Source: Dactylorhiza incarnata
Taxonomy: Eukaryota; Streptophyta; Magnoliopsida; Asparagales; Orchidaceae
Direction of reading: 5' to 3'
Assembly (NCBI GenBank): GCA_033032865.1
Contig: JAWHQI010000201.1
Span: 4,465,501-4,529,500 of the forward strand
Length of the DNA stretch: 64,000 nt
Shown here piece by piece: positions 21,452-32,437 of this stretch (positions are counted from its first letter, which is position 1; every line of letters begins with the position of its first letter). The notes under the pieces are model-generated. The model was given only the letters and a program-made list of their open reading frames with translations. It was not told the DNA's origin and made no database searches. The position numbers and the translations under genes were made by a program.

Positions 21452-21589
21452 TTTGAACTTATAAGATTGATCTTGGACTTCCCAATGACTACCTTGTGAG
21501 AGGTTCGCCCGGTACTAGGTAATATGATGGGATGATAGCCCAAGTCACCCTTTCACAAGATACATGTAAATCGAAAAGTTAAGTTCAAA
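21452..21589. repeat. 138-bp insert with 10-bp terminal inverted repeats
   Basis: It begins TTTGAACTTA and ends TAAGTTCAAA, a perfect 10-bp inverted repeat. Inside, CTTGTGAGAGG and CCTTTCACAAG form a second inverted pair. C1 lacks this block at the homologous place. It could be a miniature foldback element; the family is unknown. Confidence 0.5.
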
Positions 21590-21834
21590 ATAATAATTTT
21601 TGATACTTGTTTTTGTTTTATATTTTTGTATTTGATTTTTGCATATGGAAATAGAATTTAAACAAATAACAAAAGACAAAACAAAATATTGTTTGTAATT
21701 TGGCTTTTGTAATTTTGTATTTTAATCTTTCAAAAACAAGTACATGCAGAATTGCAAAAATGAGTAGTAAATATAAAATAATCTATTTTTATTGATTTTT
21801 TAGAATTTTAAAATTTCAGAAAATCGGAGACTCG

Positions 21835-21875
21835 AGCTAGCGCCGGCTTTAGGTCCTAGCGCCTACGTTAGCTCA
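21835..21875 (-). promoter_or_regulatory. LTR-type GCTAGCGCC motif cluster in C2
   Basis: GAGCTAGCGCCGG, then CCTAGCGCC, then GTTAGCTC match the motif vocabulary of the C2 LTRs (GCGCTAG, CCGCCGGCGCTAG near 18955-18990). The position corresponds to the cluster after C1 pol. Confidence 0.45.
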
Positions 21876-22529
21876 CAAAAAGTGCTTATTTTAATCATAT
21901 GGCGTAGATTTTCTTTGATTTTGCTTCCGATTTTTCTTAATTATGTTTTTGCAATGTAAGGCCTGTCTAATGAAGTGATGAGACGAGAAGAAATCGCAAA
22001 AAGTTGCGGAAGTTAAAATTAGTACATGAGTTTCATCTTCATTAGAGTTTCATATTTATTAAACCTTAATTATTGAGTTTTGCACAACATATGCATGAGT
22101 GAAATGATCATAAATAAGTGAAATAATATTCATGCAATTTTTCAATTCTGATTTAAACACGATTATGATTAAACATACTTGGGGTAATTGAAAATGACGC
22201 AAATATATTAACTACCTAAGCAAAACTTGCGCATTTTATAAATTTAGCCTAATACCCCTAAAATACACCTTTTAAATCCATTTTGACACTTATTTCATTT
22301 AGTCTTAATAATATCATATAACAAATTTAGTTTTTCAAATTTTATAAGACTTTTAGGAAATGGTTTAATATGAGAAAGTCATATCACAAGTCATATAAAG
22401 TGATCATATCATGATGGCTCAACAAAAATAAAAACAAAAAAACAAAAAAGGAAATTAAGCATATCATGTAGTAGATAATTGATATTTTATTTTTTTTGTT
22501 GATTTCTACTTCATGCAAATAATTGGATA

Positions 22530-23992
22530 CTAATGAATGAGAGATTTAGGTATCCAAAGAGGACCGGGTGTGACGGTTCCTTTGGGTACCCAAATACATC
22601 GTGTTTTCTTTTGGGGAGATGGAAGTGAATGAGCCCTTTTGAGTGGAGTTTGTGTTTCATCTTTAACTTTAGGTCTCCATTCAAATCTTGGTTTAACATT
22701 ATTTTTAGTTTTCAAATTTCCATAATCATTTACTTGAACATTTGGATCAAAAAGGTTTTTGAATTTATAATTTGAAGGAAATTTGTTTGCATTTAATTTT
22801 AGGTTGGGAGAAACATGATTTTGTAAATTATGGTGATTTTGATTTTGATTTACAAATCCTTTATGTTCCTTACTCCCATTTTTAAACTTAGGTAAGATGT
22901 TCATATTCATATTCAACTTGTTTTAGATATAATTTGATATTGTGAATTTGTATTTACAATTTTCATAAGCAAGTTGATTTTTGATTTTAATTCATCATTT
23001 TTAATCTTTAAATTATGCCTAGCTTTATTATAAGCGATTGTGCTATTTTTAAGAGTTGAAACAATTGAATATATGATCTTGATGGTTATTTCTATATTCA
23101 TCAAATGTTTCATCCATCTCTTTAATTTCAATTTTATAGTCTTTGCACTTAGCACAATCATTTATCAAAGATGAATTTTCTAAACAAAATTTTTCATTTT
23201 GTTCTTTTACTAAAATAAAATCCATTTCAAGTTTCTTGTGCTTTTCTTTTTATTCATTATATTCTACACAAGTTGTGGTGTTTTCACTAAGGAGCCATGT
23301 GTAGAACTAGATAAATTATAATTTGATTCTTCATTAATTTTTGCCTTTAAAGTTTTATTTTCTAAGCGCAAATGTTTATTAGCATTTTTTAATTTCTTAA
23401 TTTTGCGCTTTGTAGTTTGAAGCAATTGTAATGAAGAGATAGAAGTACAGAAGATAGGATTTGATTTCCTTACATTGCTTTCGGGAAAGGCATGAATTGA
23501 ACATATAGTTTCCTTTACATCTTTTTGGCACTCCTCTTCCGAAGACATTACTTCTTCTTCTTTTCCATTTGATGTGAGCTCCATTGATCCGTCATGAGAG
23601 GAGCATTCTTGAAGACTTGTGCAAGCTTGCATATTCTCCGGTTCTTGCGATTGTTCCATACCTGTAGAAAGAGAATCATACATTTCTTCAAGAAATTTCC
23701 ATACTTTGTATGCACTAGAAAAATAGTATATTAATTTTGAAATGTCGTGAGATAAAGCACAAAAAATACTATTTAAAGCTTTTGCATTTAGGTGACGTTC
23801 CTTTTTATTTGTTTCATTCGCTGGTCTAACTATTGCTATATCCCATGCATTGATATCTAAATTTTTAATAAACATTTCCATTAAATATTTTCACCCTTTA
23901 TAATTTCTCCCTTCGAATAAAGGTGGTTTAAGAGATTTTTCTTCTTCATAAAAATTTACCCCACTAATAGAAGCGAGATCATGAGACGCCAT
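22530..23992 (-). pseudogene. gag: C2 Gag (degenerate)
   Basis: On the minus strand the frame starts at ATG 23992-23990. A TGA at 23893-23891 interrupts the N-terminal copia gag segment where a Trp codon is expected (LFEGRNYKG, stop, KYLMEMF). It continues with the capsid-like region (DINAWDIAIVRP, LSHDISKLIYYFSSAYKVWKF), an acidic Ser/Glu-rich stretch and coiled coil, then frame breaks (about 23264 and 22913), and ends with a tail of form IWVPKG before 22530. A zinc knuckle was not found. The mRNA could give only short Gag pieces, so packaging would need Gag from relatives. Confidence 0.85.
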
Positions 23993-24023
23993 TATTCCCG
24001 GTTGTTAAGCCGATTGGAATAAA

Positions 24024-24040
24024 ACCGCTCTGATACCACT
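24024..24040 (-). other. C2 primer-binding site
   Basis: The minus strand reads AGTGGTATCAGAGCGG directly after the 5' LTR end, containing TGGTATCAGAGC, the full plant initiator-Met tRNA complement. Confidence 0.85.
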
Positions 24041-25310
24041 TGTTGGATTGGTAGGCGCCCTTAGAGGGGGGGGGGTGAATAAGGGTTTTAAAAACTTATA
24101 TTATATTTTGTAATACTTGAAATAATAAGAGATCAAAATAGTGATTTTGAATAAAGATCTAAATTGTTTTATAATAAAAGAGATGATAATAAACAATTTA
24201 GAGAAATGAAGAACACATCATTTTTATTACAAAAGGAGAGAAATGATTACTATTAATAAAAATGATTACAAAATTTTGATTTCAATGACGCTAAAAATCA
24301 AAGCGAAATATGAAAGACTCTTTTTGTTTTCTATACCGACTCGTATCCCCACGAAAAGGTTGGCTTTAGCCGATCCTTCCCCGGATACGGCCTCAAGCCG
24401 CTCGAGCCAACCCTTCCCCGGATATGGCCTCGAGCACCCCCTAGACCTACACCCGAGACCTAGTCGCCAACACGAGGCGAATTTCAGCCCTAAGTCCTAC
24501 CCAGACCTAGTCGCCAACACGAGGCGAATTCTCTCACGGTTACAAAAGATATGAAATAAAATAACAACAACAATATTAAAACTCCCTCTAAGAAACTTTT
24601 GAAGTCGGAGATGAACGATCGCTGTAAAATAAGCCAGGTTGAAGCGATCCCTCTTTGGATGTAGCGTGACGAAGTCCTCCTTCAGAAACTCTCTAAGCGT
24701 TTGGTGGGAGATCAACTATCGGTCATATAAGGCTTTGGAATTCTGGCACAAGACCTCTCTCAGGAGTCAGCACCCAACACGAGAAGAGAAGGGTCCATTA
24801 TATAGCCTCAGCGCTAGCGCCTGCGCTAGTGGTACCGCTGGCGCTATCCCATATTAGGACATATTCTGCATGGCAGAACCTTTAATCTGAGGAAACAATT
24901 CTCTCTTGCCTACTGTGCTCCTCGCTATCGCCTGCGCCATCGGATACTGCCAGGTGCTATCTCCTTCTATAAGTACTCCCAGAATTTGTGCTTAAGCAAG
25001 CATTTTGTCGATCGGCTTTTCATCGAACGCAGCTAACATTTCGTCGAGCGAGATTTCGTCGAACGCAGAGATGAGCATTTCATCGAGCGCAGCTTACAGT
25101 TCGTCGAACAACAGCTAACACCTACGCTAGGACTACCACCGGCGTTAGTAGGAGTTTAGGATTTGATGGCTCATCTTTGGGGGCAACCTTCTTATGTAAT
25201 CCTTGAGTCATGTGGACTTTATTATCCTGCACACTTAAACACACAAGATCAAATACACATAGGATTTGTTATTCTCAAACCTAGGAGATGTGGAAGACCA
25301 TGTTCCAACA
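24041..25310 (-). repeat. C2 5' LTR (1,270 bp)
   Basis: It is homologous to 17927-19149 and to the C1 LTR and ends GTTCCAACA before CTTGG. Relative to the 3' LTR it has an extra Ser/Pro-coding-like duplication near 24390-24440 (CTTCCCCGGATA repeated) and an extra GCGCTAGCGCC motif near 24812. Confidence 0.92.
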
Positions 25311-25551
25311 CTTGGGGGCTACACAAATGTAAGGAAGTTTATTAGAATTGGCCTAATTCATTATTTAGATGGACAATATATGTGATTTCATAAATGGGCA
25401 CACCATTGCTTCCGCTGCATAGTTTGTCCGTAAACTAATGCTCGAGCGGGGCGACACAGTGTTTTGTGGACTTATTTCTATTATGATTGTTGTCAAGTGA
25501 TGCCAGTTGTAAGATCCCCTTCCTCCTTACCGGAGAGTTTCCCAGACCTTA
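25311..25551. other. Interrupted host sequence between C2 and C3 (probably G0)
   Basis: It starts with the right CTTGG duplication of C2 and ends with CCTTA, the left target copy of C3. It contains no coding frame. By the nesting it is continuous with 17926 on one side and 48646 on the other, so it probably belongs to the leader or LTR of relic G0. Confidence 0.55.
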
Positions 25552-26488
25552 TGTTGGAACCTTAGTTTTGATTTGAGTTAGGATCCATCTCTGATTTAAG
25601 TTTCTATCATAACACATCTTATAACTTAGATCAAACTCCCTTAAGTCAGAAGACTAAGAAAATAATATAAGAAAGTAATATAAATATAATGCGATCGAAT
25701 CAGAGAAAATAATATGAAGAGAAGATAAAAATTACATAAGTTCTCTGCGTTCGACAAATGGCTATCTGCGTTCGAAGAACGGCGCTCTGCGGTCGACGAA
25801 AGATGTTCATTCTGCGCTCGATGAAATCGAGCCGTCACAGCGGTCGACGATCCCGTCTCAGCGGTTCAGCGGCCGACGAGCAGACCTCATCTCAGCGGTA
25901 AACGAAAAGCTGCGTTCGATGAACTCAAGTATGCGCTCGACGAATCTTCAACAGAAGCTCAAAATGATGAATGAAATGTTCAGATCGACGAACTTGAAGC
26001 TGAGCTCGACGAAATATTATCAGCTATGTAAATTCTCCTTTCTTAGCTCGACTAAAATTATATATATGATTGTCAGATTTAATAAAGCAATATTTTATCA
26101 TTTCTATTTATATATTGCTGCCTTAACATTATAGCCGTTGCAGCACTTAAATGAAATAGCCATTGCAGAAAAGCTAAAAGACAGCAGTTTATCTTCTCGC
26201 GGAGTCAAGATAATTAAAGAGACTCTATCTCTATCTCTTTCCCAAAAAGAGGAATTCAAAATAAAGAGAGAAGCTCTTCATATTATATAAAGACAGAGAA
26301 AAAGAAAAGAGTAGTGAGAGAGACACAACACATAGAACAGAGAACAACATATTATTCTATCTTGTTTGTTTTGCTAACTCTTCTCTGCAAATCTTCTTCA
26401 TCCTAAGACACCTATCAAGATCATTTGCTCAGGATCTTAACTGCAGAAGAAGAAGAAAGGAATACTACATCCAAGAGAAGAAGCTTCA
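25552..26488 (+). repeat. C3 5' LTR, segment 1 of 3
   Basis: It matches 47199-48136. It holds TCGACGAA-type clusters (25745-25995), a TATATAAA box near 26283 and ends with CTTCA, the C4 target duplication. Confidence 0.92.
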
Positions 26489-26642
26489 TGTTGGGAACAG
26501 TGCCCCGCAATGTTCCTGATTTAAAGAAGTGCTCAGCTCAATAATAACTGCAAGTTTTATTTAACATTCCATCTAGTTTATGCTTGCAGAGATCGACATT
26601 ATGTCATGTACTTTAATGACTTCACTAAGTACTTTACCGCCA

Positions 26643-26823
26643 AGATTTGGCGTGTTCGTCGAACGCATAAGCAAGATCGTCGAACTTAGAAGGAAGATCG
26701 ACGACCGCAGAGATTTGGCGTGTTCGTCGAACGCAGAAGCAAGATCGTCGACTGCGGAGATTTGGCGTGTTCGTCGAACGCAGAAGCGAGATCGTCGAAC
26801 TCAGAAGGAAGATCGTCGACCGC
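26643..26823 (+). repeat. TCGTCGAACGCAGA tandem array in the C4 U3
   Basis: Three units begin AGATTTGGCGTGTTCGTCGA, the first and third about 68 bp and the middle one about 47 bp. Each holds palindromic TCGTCGA/TCGACGA sites. The array is repeated in the 3' LTR at about 32594-32772. Arg-rich open frames across it arise from the repeat. Confidence 0.8.
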
Positions 26824-27606
26824 TAAAACTCGACAAGATCGTCGAACGCAGAGAAGACACATTATCGTCGACTTCACCAAAGTGGGCTTGTCGTCAAGAA
26901 AGAACAAACATCGTAGTAAAGAAAGCATGTCGTCGAGAAGCCAAGGTGTTTACGACGACACCGTCCAAGATAGCATATCGTAATATATGCAGAAGCACCA
27001 GAATGTCTCGCATCGTCGAGATATTAGCATCAGTGGGAGAAGTAAGAAGACCAAGGCATCAACAAAGTCCTATCATCGATATATTGTCCATGACGTCGTA
27101 ACGATAAAAATATTGTCGAGACAGATTCAAATGTTACGGACGCGCTGTCAGCGTTTAATACCGCCTCCTGATTGTCCAATCAGCGCATGCTCTTATAGGA
27201 TGGGCGTCTGACATTAAAGGACATTTTTTCTTGACCGTTGAAGGTTGTTGTCGAAACTATTAAAGGGAACAGTGGCTGCCCTAGAAAAAGACATTTGAAA
27301 AAAGAGAGGCTTGCTGTGCAAGAAAAAGAACAAGAAAAAGAATCCCGCCGCTCTTCAATAGAATAGTATTTTTCCAGCGGAGAAGAACGAGAACAAGATT
27401 CAAAAGTTCTTAAAAGAATCAGTCATCTCCATTGACTGAGAAGTCGTCGTTCAACATCAGGCTAATAAGAGATTGAAGAAGAACTGCGCTGTCAAAGATC
27501 TGAATCAGAAGAATCTTCTTCAATCATAAGAAGCCAATCATCATCAGGCTAAAGTTGCCGATCTTCATCCGGCAGAAGTAACAGTTTTTCTTACTATAAT
27601 TTATTG

Positions 27607-27880
27607 TAAGGCTTGGGGGCCAAACTGTCTAGCTTGAGGGCTGGAGAGCTGTGAGGCTTGAGGGCCAGGGTAGTGCACTTGCGGGTGCGATTTGTTGAGC
27701 TTGAGGGCTCGGGGGCAGTTGGGGCTTGTGGGCCTAGGCTTTTGGGACTTGCGGGTTCGTGCTGTAGGGCTTGAGGGCCTGAGTGTTGAGCTTGCTGGCT
27801 CGGGGTAGTAGGGGCTTGCGGGCCTAGGCTGTTGGGACATGTAGGTCCGTTTTGTAAGGCTTGAGGGCCTGAAGTTTTGG
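27607..27880 (+). repeat. GCTTGAGGGC minisatellite in the C4 LTR (R/U5 side)
   Basis: About a dozen imperfect units of the form GCTTGNGGGC are separated by variable GC-rich spacers, downstream of the TATA position. The matching stretch in the 3' LTR is 33556-33825. Pro/Ser-rich minus-strand open frames here are artefacts of the repeat. Confidence 0.75.
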
Positions 27881-28111
27881 CGGCGATTGCCGAGACTAGC
27901 ACACTGCTGGGTAGGCGTAGAGGGAGAGAGGACTACTCAAGAAACCCAGTCTTGAGGAACCTCTATAGATCATTGTGTGCTTTCTGTGGTTTGCTCTTTA
28001 CTTTATAGATCCATTAATAAGAAACCAACAACATCATAAAGGGGAAGAAATAAATTTGAAAAACCTATTCACCCCCCTCTAGGTGATAAAGTAGAAACCT
28101 CATAAACAACA

Positions 28112-28129
28112 AGTGGTATCAAAGCGAGG
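28112..28129 (+). other. C4 primer-binding site
   Basis: AGTGGTATCAAAGCGAGG follows the LTR end directly and differs by one base from the plant initiator-Met tRNA complement TGGTATCAGAGC. Confidence 0.85.
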
Positions 28130-28189
28130 TTGTTCAAAGAAAAGCTTAACAGCTTGAATAGATCTGCCATTGGGTGTCCTAGTATCATA

Positions 28190-29874
28190 GCTATGGACTC
28201 AAGAATAGCTATATGCTCCAGGGAGAACTTTGCCATTTGGAAAGTTAGAGCAAGAATATTAATGGAGACAATGGATCCAAGAATGTTTTTGATTGTTCAA
28301 AAAGGTCCCTCCATGACGATGTTAAAAGATAAGACTCTTTTTGCCAGCTTGGACAAAGAAGCAAGAAGCATTCTAGCTGGTGCAGTAGATCTGGCAACAC
28401 ACCAGAAGCAGAGTCGTTGCACAACATCAAAGGACATGTGGGACTCCTTAGAAGTCCTCATGGAAGGGTCAGAGGAAGATCTTGAAGAAGAGACCTCTCA
28501 TGAAGAGGTATGCATCAGAGCACCACTAACTACTTCAGACAGTGAATCAGAAGATGATGAATGCTCTGGAGTAGGAGAAAGGATAAGAGCACCCCTTTCT
28601 CCTACAGACTGTGATTCTGAGGATGAAGAGGTTCATGGGTTGATGGCTCTATCAGATGAAGAAGATCATGATGAATCGCATCATGATCAGGTATGCACCA
28701 CTTACACACCTCTACTACCTGCTTCACTTAAGAAGACCAAGAGTGCATCAAGAAATTATTTATCTTCTGAAGATGATGCAGAAGAATGTCATGCAACAAT
28801 AAGAACCGTGCTGATCTAATAGAACAGTATGGTGACCTCTTGGAAGCTCTGAGAAAGAGCAAGAGGCTTATTAAGAAACAAGCTAGGGAGCTAGATTCAC
28901 TCAAGCCTTTTAAGGTTGAGTCAGATGGGGAACTGGGTATGTCCTACTGTAAGGACACCAATCCACTTGAGCTCAAGAGAATCATACACAAACTTTATGA
29001 TGAGAGAAGCCAAAGGGAAGAACTTATCAAGAAACTTGAGAGTGATCTTCTCAAGGAGAGAAGCTTGGTAGCTCAATTCTCTAAGCCCAAAACTTTTCTG
29101 CCCATCATTGTCACCTTCTCATCCTATAAAAATAGGAGGGGATTAGGTTACAATGAAGGGGCAACAAATGCTGGGAATGGAAAAAGGGGCAAAACTAAAG
29201 CAAAGCCTCACATCACCTTTCAGAAGGTAGTGCTTCCCTCAAATAGGTATGATCAGGACAGTGTCCATGGTCACTGGATGAATGGAAGCTCCACTGGTCA
29301 TGAAAATGCTCCTGACTATTGAAAGAGAAAGGGCATGGGGATGAGTGCATTGAAGGCTCCCCATGAGGAAATTCAAATGGCCCATCATGGCCCATTTGTA
29401 TTTGGTGTCCCAGCCCCCACTCTCAAGGATAAAGGTGCAACATTCTCTCAATCTCTTCCAGATAAGAAGCAGACTAGTATCCCCAGTATGATCAATTCTC
29501 ACTTGAACATATCTGACGCCATTAACACTCTGTCAGACACTAAGCTGACATCTGTTGCTGACAAACAGATAAAGTCAAGAAGAAACAGTGATACTGGAGC
29601 AGCTAGTCAGCTCTTGGCTGAGAGAGATAGGAAGAATGCTGATGCCTTCTCTACTAAATAGACTTCAAAAATTGTTCAGAAAAGAAGGTACAACATCCAT
29701 AAATGTTGGTGTTGTGGCAAAGTGGGACACTTTGCCATCGACTGTTGGCACAACCCTAGTGTGCTTAATGCAAAGGAGAGACCTCCTGGAAGGGCTGCAG
29801 TGAGTAGAGGGATTTCCTATTATACTAACAAGAACCTAGGACCCAAGTCACCTTGGGTTCCTAAGGGATATTAA
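28190..29874 (+). pseudogene. gag: C4 Gag (internally deleted and broken)
   Basis: It starts MDSRIAICSRENFAIWKVRA, like the C5 Gag N-terminus. The capsid-like domain stops after MWDSLEVLMEGSEE and joins an acidic Ser/Asp/Glu-rich stretch, so most of the central domain present in C5 (about 36470-36800) is missing. The frame changes near 28790. A coiled coil (SKRLIKKQARELDSL, KKLESDLLKERSLVAQF) and the FSKPKTFLPII segment follow, with TGA at 29320-29322 and TAG at 29659-29661. A zinc knuckle CWCCGKVGHFAIDCW lies near 29720, and the tail PWVPKGY ends at 29874. It is recognisably a sister of C5 Gag but not translatable as one protein. Confidence 0.85.
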
Positions 29875-30408
29875 ATCTGTCTTGCAGGGTAGTCCATTTA
29901 GCCGTTAAAAAGCAAGCAAGGCTAATGGACATTAAGTGCTCCAAGCACAGCTCTGGACTAAGATAAACATACCACATCCTAAGGGCACTAATCTAGGGGG
30001 AGCTAAAGGTAAAGATAGGTGGACATTCCATCGAAGGTGAGCCACTGGCTCAAGGATACTTAGAGGCCAAAGTGAAGGTAACCATGTTAATGTCTATCAC
30101 ATAAACTCATCTCCATCTAATATTGTAAAGGTAATTTTTTTTAATGATGATTGGCATCGTCGAAAGATCTGCATTACGACGATACCCAATCATCAGCAGA
30201 CCCTTCATTAGGTCTAAGCTCAATCATTACTCGAGTTAGTCAGGCATTTAACAAATGACACCTCAACTTCCAACTCGGACACTATAAATAAGGTCAAATG
30301 TCTTAAGGTTAAAACACTCTCTACATTAGCCCTAAAAAGCCATCGCGTTCTCCACGCCATCTGAGAGTGAACGAGTCGACTGTGCTGAAATCCTTCGGAA
30401 TCAATAAT
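29875..30408 (+). promoter_or_regulatory. C4 promoter-like block before the third ORF
   Basis: After a remnant of the pol start (CTTGCAGGGT), this noncoding stretch contains an inverted repeat of about 18 bp arms (30145-30162 and 30177-30195) whose inner arms CATCGTCG/CGACGAT match the C4 LTR motif. A TATAAATA box at 30283-30290 lies 119 bp before the ATG of the third ORF. An AGGGGGAG tract is at about 29994. C5 has an equivalent block. Promoter function is inferred. Confidence 0.6.
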
Positions 30409-32234
30409 ATGGCGCCAAAGAAGGAAGGTCTTCTATTCGAAGGAAGTGAAGTGGTGAGGAATGGATTCTCAAAAGGTTCAGAAGAAATCCAGGGCACCAT
30501 TAAGCTGCTCGAGACCATCGGCCTGGAATACGCCCTATCTGAGCCCACAAGAATATTAAGAAGAGAAGTGCCAGAGTTCTACTCAAATGCCAAGGGTGGC
30601 TCCAAGGGAACGTCTGTGCAAAGCGAAATTAACAGGATAAAGATTAAGGTGTATCCCAAAAGATTGAACAGGACTCTTCGGTTGCCAATCTTTGCCAAGG
30701 GGGAGGAAAACGAAACGATTACTCAGGAAGACCTTGTCAAGGCTCTGGCTTGGTGCGACCACTCAGGCAAAACCTATGGATCCTTGGAAAGGAAAAACTT
30801 AAATCAATAGGGAAAGCTGTTAGCAGACATTGTGGGAATAGCCCTCCTCTGCAAGGTGGGGTTGCAAGGTGGGGTCACATGATAGGATATCCAAGCCCAT
30901 GTTCGAATTAATAGCAAGGATAATCCTAAGCAAAAGGACCAACTCGGGTCAGCAAATCTTCAAGAGAATACAAGAAAGCTTTCAAGCCCCAAATCTGGGA
31001 AGAATCCTATCACTATACTTTCTGCTTGCCTACCCTAAAAGTTTTAACAAAAAGCATGGAGTAAAAATCCATCACATGAGAAGGATGGATATCAGAATAC
31101 TGGAAAGATGGGAAAAAGTTCTGACTAGACCTCCCAAGAAATCCAAGACTGTAGAAGAGGTAAAAAGGAAGGTAGGAAGCTCATCCAAAGAAAGTGAGTC
31201 AGGCAACAACTCACCTCCGTATGACTCTGAGGCAGCTGTGGAGACAAGGAACGTCTTCCTCCAGACCTCTGTTCCAAGTCAGGGCTCCAGGACAACAACA
31301 GAATCGGATCAAGGTAGTGCTAAAACAGAGGGGTAGAAGGACAGTGAGTTCCCTGCTCAAGTGGATGGAGTGGTCAATAAGATTATAAGAACTGAGGACA
31401 TTGGTCATTCTGAACTGCAATGCTAGAGTACAACCAAGAGAATCCTGCAGATGAAACTAGCAAAGATCAGCAAAGTCCCGAAAAGGAGAATGAGCCAAAC
31501 CACTCACAGACGAGAAAATCTCTATCTCCAATAATTGAACGGGATGAAGAAGAGGAACAAGATGGTTCACCTCCAGAGGTTAGTCCAGTAGAGCTCCCAC
31601 TATTATCTCAGATAAAGATGCTCCTGGAAGAGCAAAGATTAAAACTTGAAAGTTATGTCACCTCTGCTATCAATGATCTAAGAAGAGAACTATCTGCTGA
31701 AATGACAACCCTAAGGGATGATGTAAAAAATCTGCACAAATTCACAGCCCGCGCTCACAAGGGTATATCTAACCTAGGGACTAATCAGTCAATGATTGTT
31801 GGCAGCATAGAAAAGGCCTACATTGCATCCACCAAGAGGATGGCTGAACATAAGACTAATCTCAAAGAAAATCTAGATCAACACAATAAAGATCTAGACA
31901 GTCACCTGCTTAAAACCAAAATCACTTGGAAGCAGGTATCCACATGCTCAAGAACAAAATACTGGCATCCGAGGAGAATCTCCATAGAGGAATATCTGAA
32001 GAAGTAATAAAGGGGGAGAAATCAATGATAAAGGACAATTGTGATCATGCCATCTGGACCTCAAACACAATTAGGGAAGCAATGAATCTCCCTCCTGTAT
32101 ATTATGACGAGCCTGCTGAAGAGCAACACATAGATATTTCTGTTACTGGTAGAGGTAAAGAAAAGGAAGTTCTGGAGGAAGCCAGCACCAAGAAAGCAAA
32201 AGATGCTAATGATATAAGAGCACCAGAGAATTAG
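30409..32234 (+). pseudogene. C4 third ORF (env-position ORF), broken
   Basis: ATG 30409 opens MAPKKEGLLFEGSEVVRNGF, parallel to MPPKSNEYLYEGSELVRNGF in C5. The N-terminal domain has EFYSN, a KIKVYPKRL...LRLP segment and a GKLLADI / SHDRISKPMF block. Breaks: TAG at 30808-30810, a 13-bp tandem duplication near 30855-30880 that shifts the frame, TAG at 31334-31336, and a further frame change near 31930. The middle is Ser/Glu-rich. The C-terminal half has a coiled coil (LLEEQRLKLESYVTSAINDL) and ends with AIWTSNTIREAMNLPP. It lies where Sireviruses carry an envelope-like ORF, and the N-terminal pattern recalls plant retroelement env-like or 'putative plant transposon protein' domains. I see no clear signal peptide or membrane segment, so the function is unknown. 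Confidence 0.72.
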
Positions 32235-32437
32235 ATAGATAAAAGAGGGGCTACATGTAGAAATGTCAAAACTTTTGAAAACATTTGGCACTATTTATAA
32301 ATGAAGTGACATTTGCCACATTTCTACTCTAACTGGCATATCATCATTACATGCTTATTTGCTTGAAATGTTAAATCTTTTTTTGTGAAAGGCATTTATC
32401 ATTGAGTGAGTTATGACTTCTTCAAATAGGGGGAGAT
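32235..32437 (+). other. C4 stretch from third ORF to polypurine tract
   Basis: A short noncoding stretch ends ATGACTTCTTCAAATAGG then GGGAGATT, the polypurine tract directly before the 3' LTR. The last 45 bases are nearly the same as in C5 before its 3' LTR. Confidence 0.75.

Larger units (their letters stand above)
19150..22529 (-). other. C2 noncoding region (3' side of gag)
   Basis: I see no credible coding frame. On the minus strand it ends with the polypurine tract at 19150-19164, and further CTCCCCCT complements stand at 19285, 19302 and 19401. It is homologous to C1 12754-14910 but longer, because of an extra segment at about 19540-20065 and a small TIR-bounded insert at 21452-21589. 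Twin hairpins are at 20711-20771 and 20888-20948, and a GCTAGCGCC motif cluster is at 21835-21875. The stretch 21880-22529 has no recognisable feature. Confidence 0.8.
17927..25310 (-). mobile_element. Element C2: pol-less (gag-only) Sirevirus-like copia element
   Basis: The LTRs 17927-19149 and 24041-25310 are homologous to the C1 LTR and flanked by perfect CTTGG duplications, so both element ends are certain. Reading minus strand, the order is LTR, a good tRNA-iMet primer site, degenerate gag (23992-22530), then more than 3 kb of noncoding sequence to the polypurine tract. No protease, integrase, RT or RNase H is present. gag passes almost directly into 3' noncoding sequence homologous to C1. 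This matches the class described as TR-GAG elements, which rely on enzymes from autonomous relatives. Confidence 0.92.
26489..28111 (+). repeat. C4 5' LTR (1,623 bp)
   Basis: It starts TGTTGGGAAC and ends CATAAACAACA. It contains tandem units with TTCGTCGAACGCAGA (26643-26823), a TATTAAAG at 27258 where the 3' LTR has TATAAAAG, a minisatellite of GCTTGAGGGCC-type units (27607-27880) and TTCACCCCCCTCTAGG near the end. Confidence 0.93.

Noticed and set aside
26580..27101. Arg/Ser-rich open frames in the C4 LTR, similar at 32664-33050
   Set aside because: Translation of the TCGTCGA tandem array in LTR sequence; the frames are not conserved as proteins.
27594..27902. Pro/Ser/Gln-rich minus-strand frames, also at 33551-33853
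   Set aside because: Reverse reading of the GCTTGAGGGC minisatellite.
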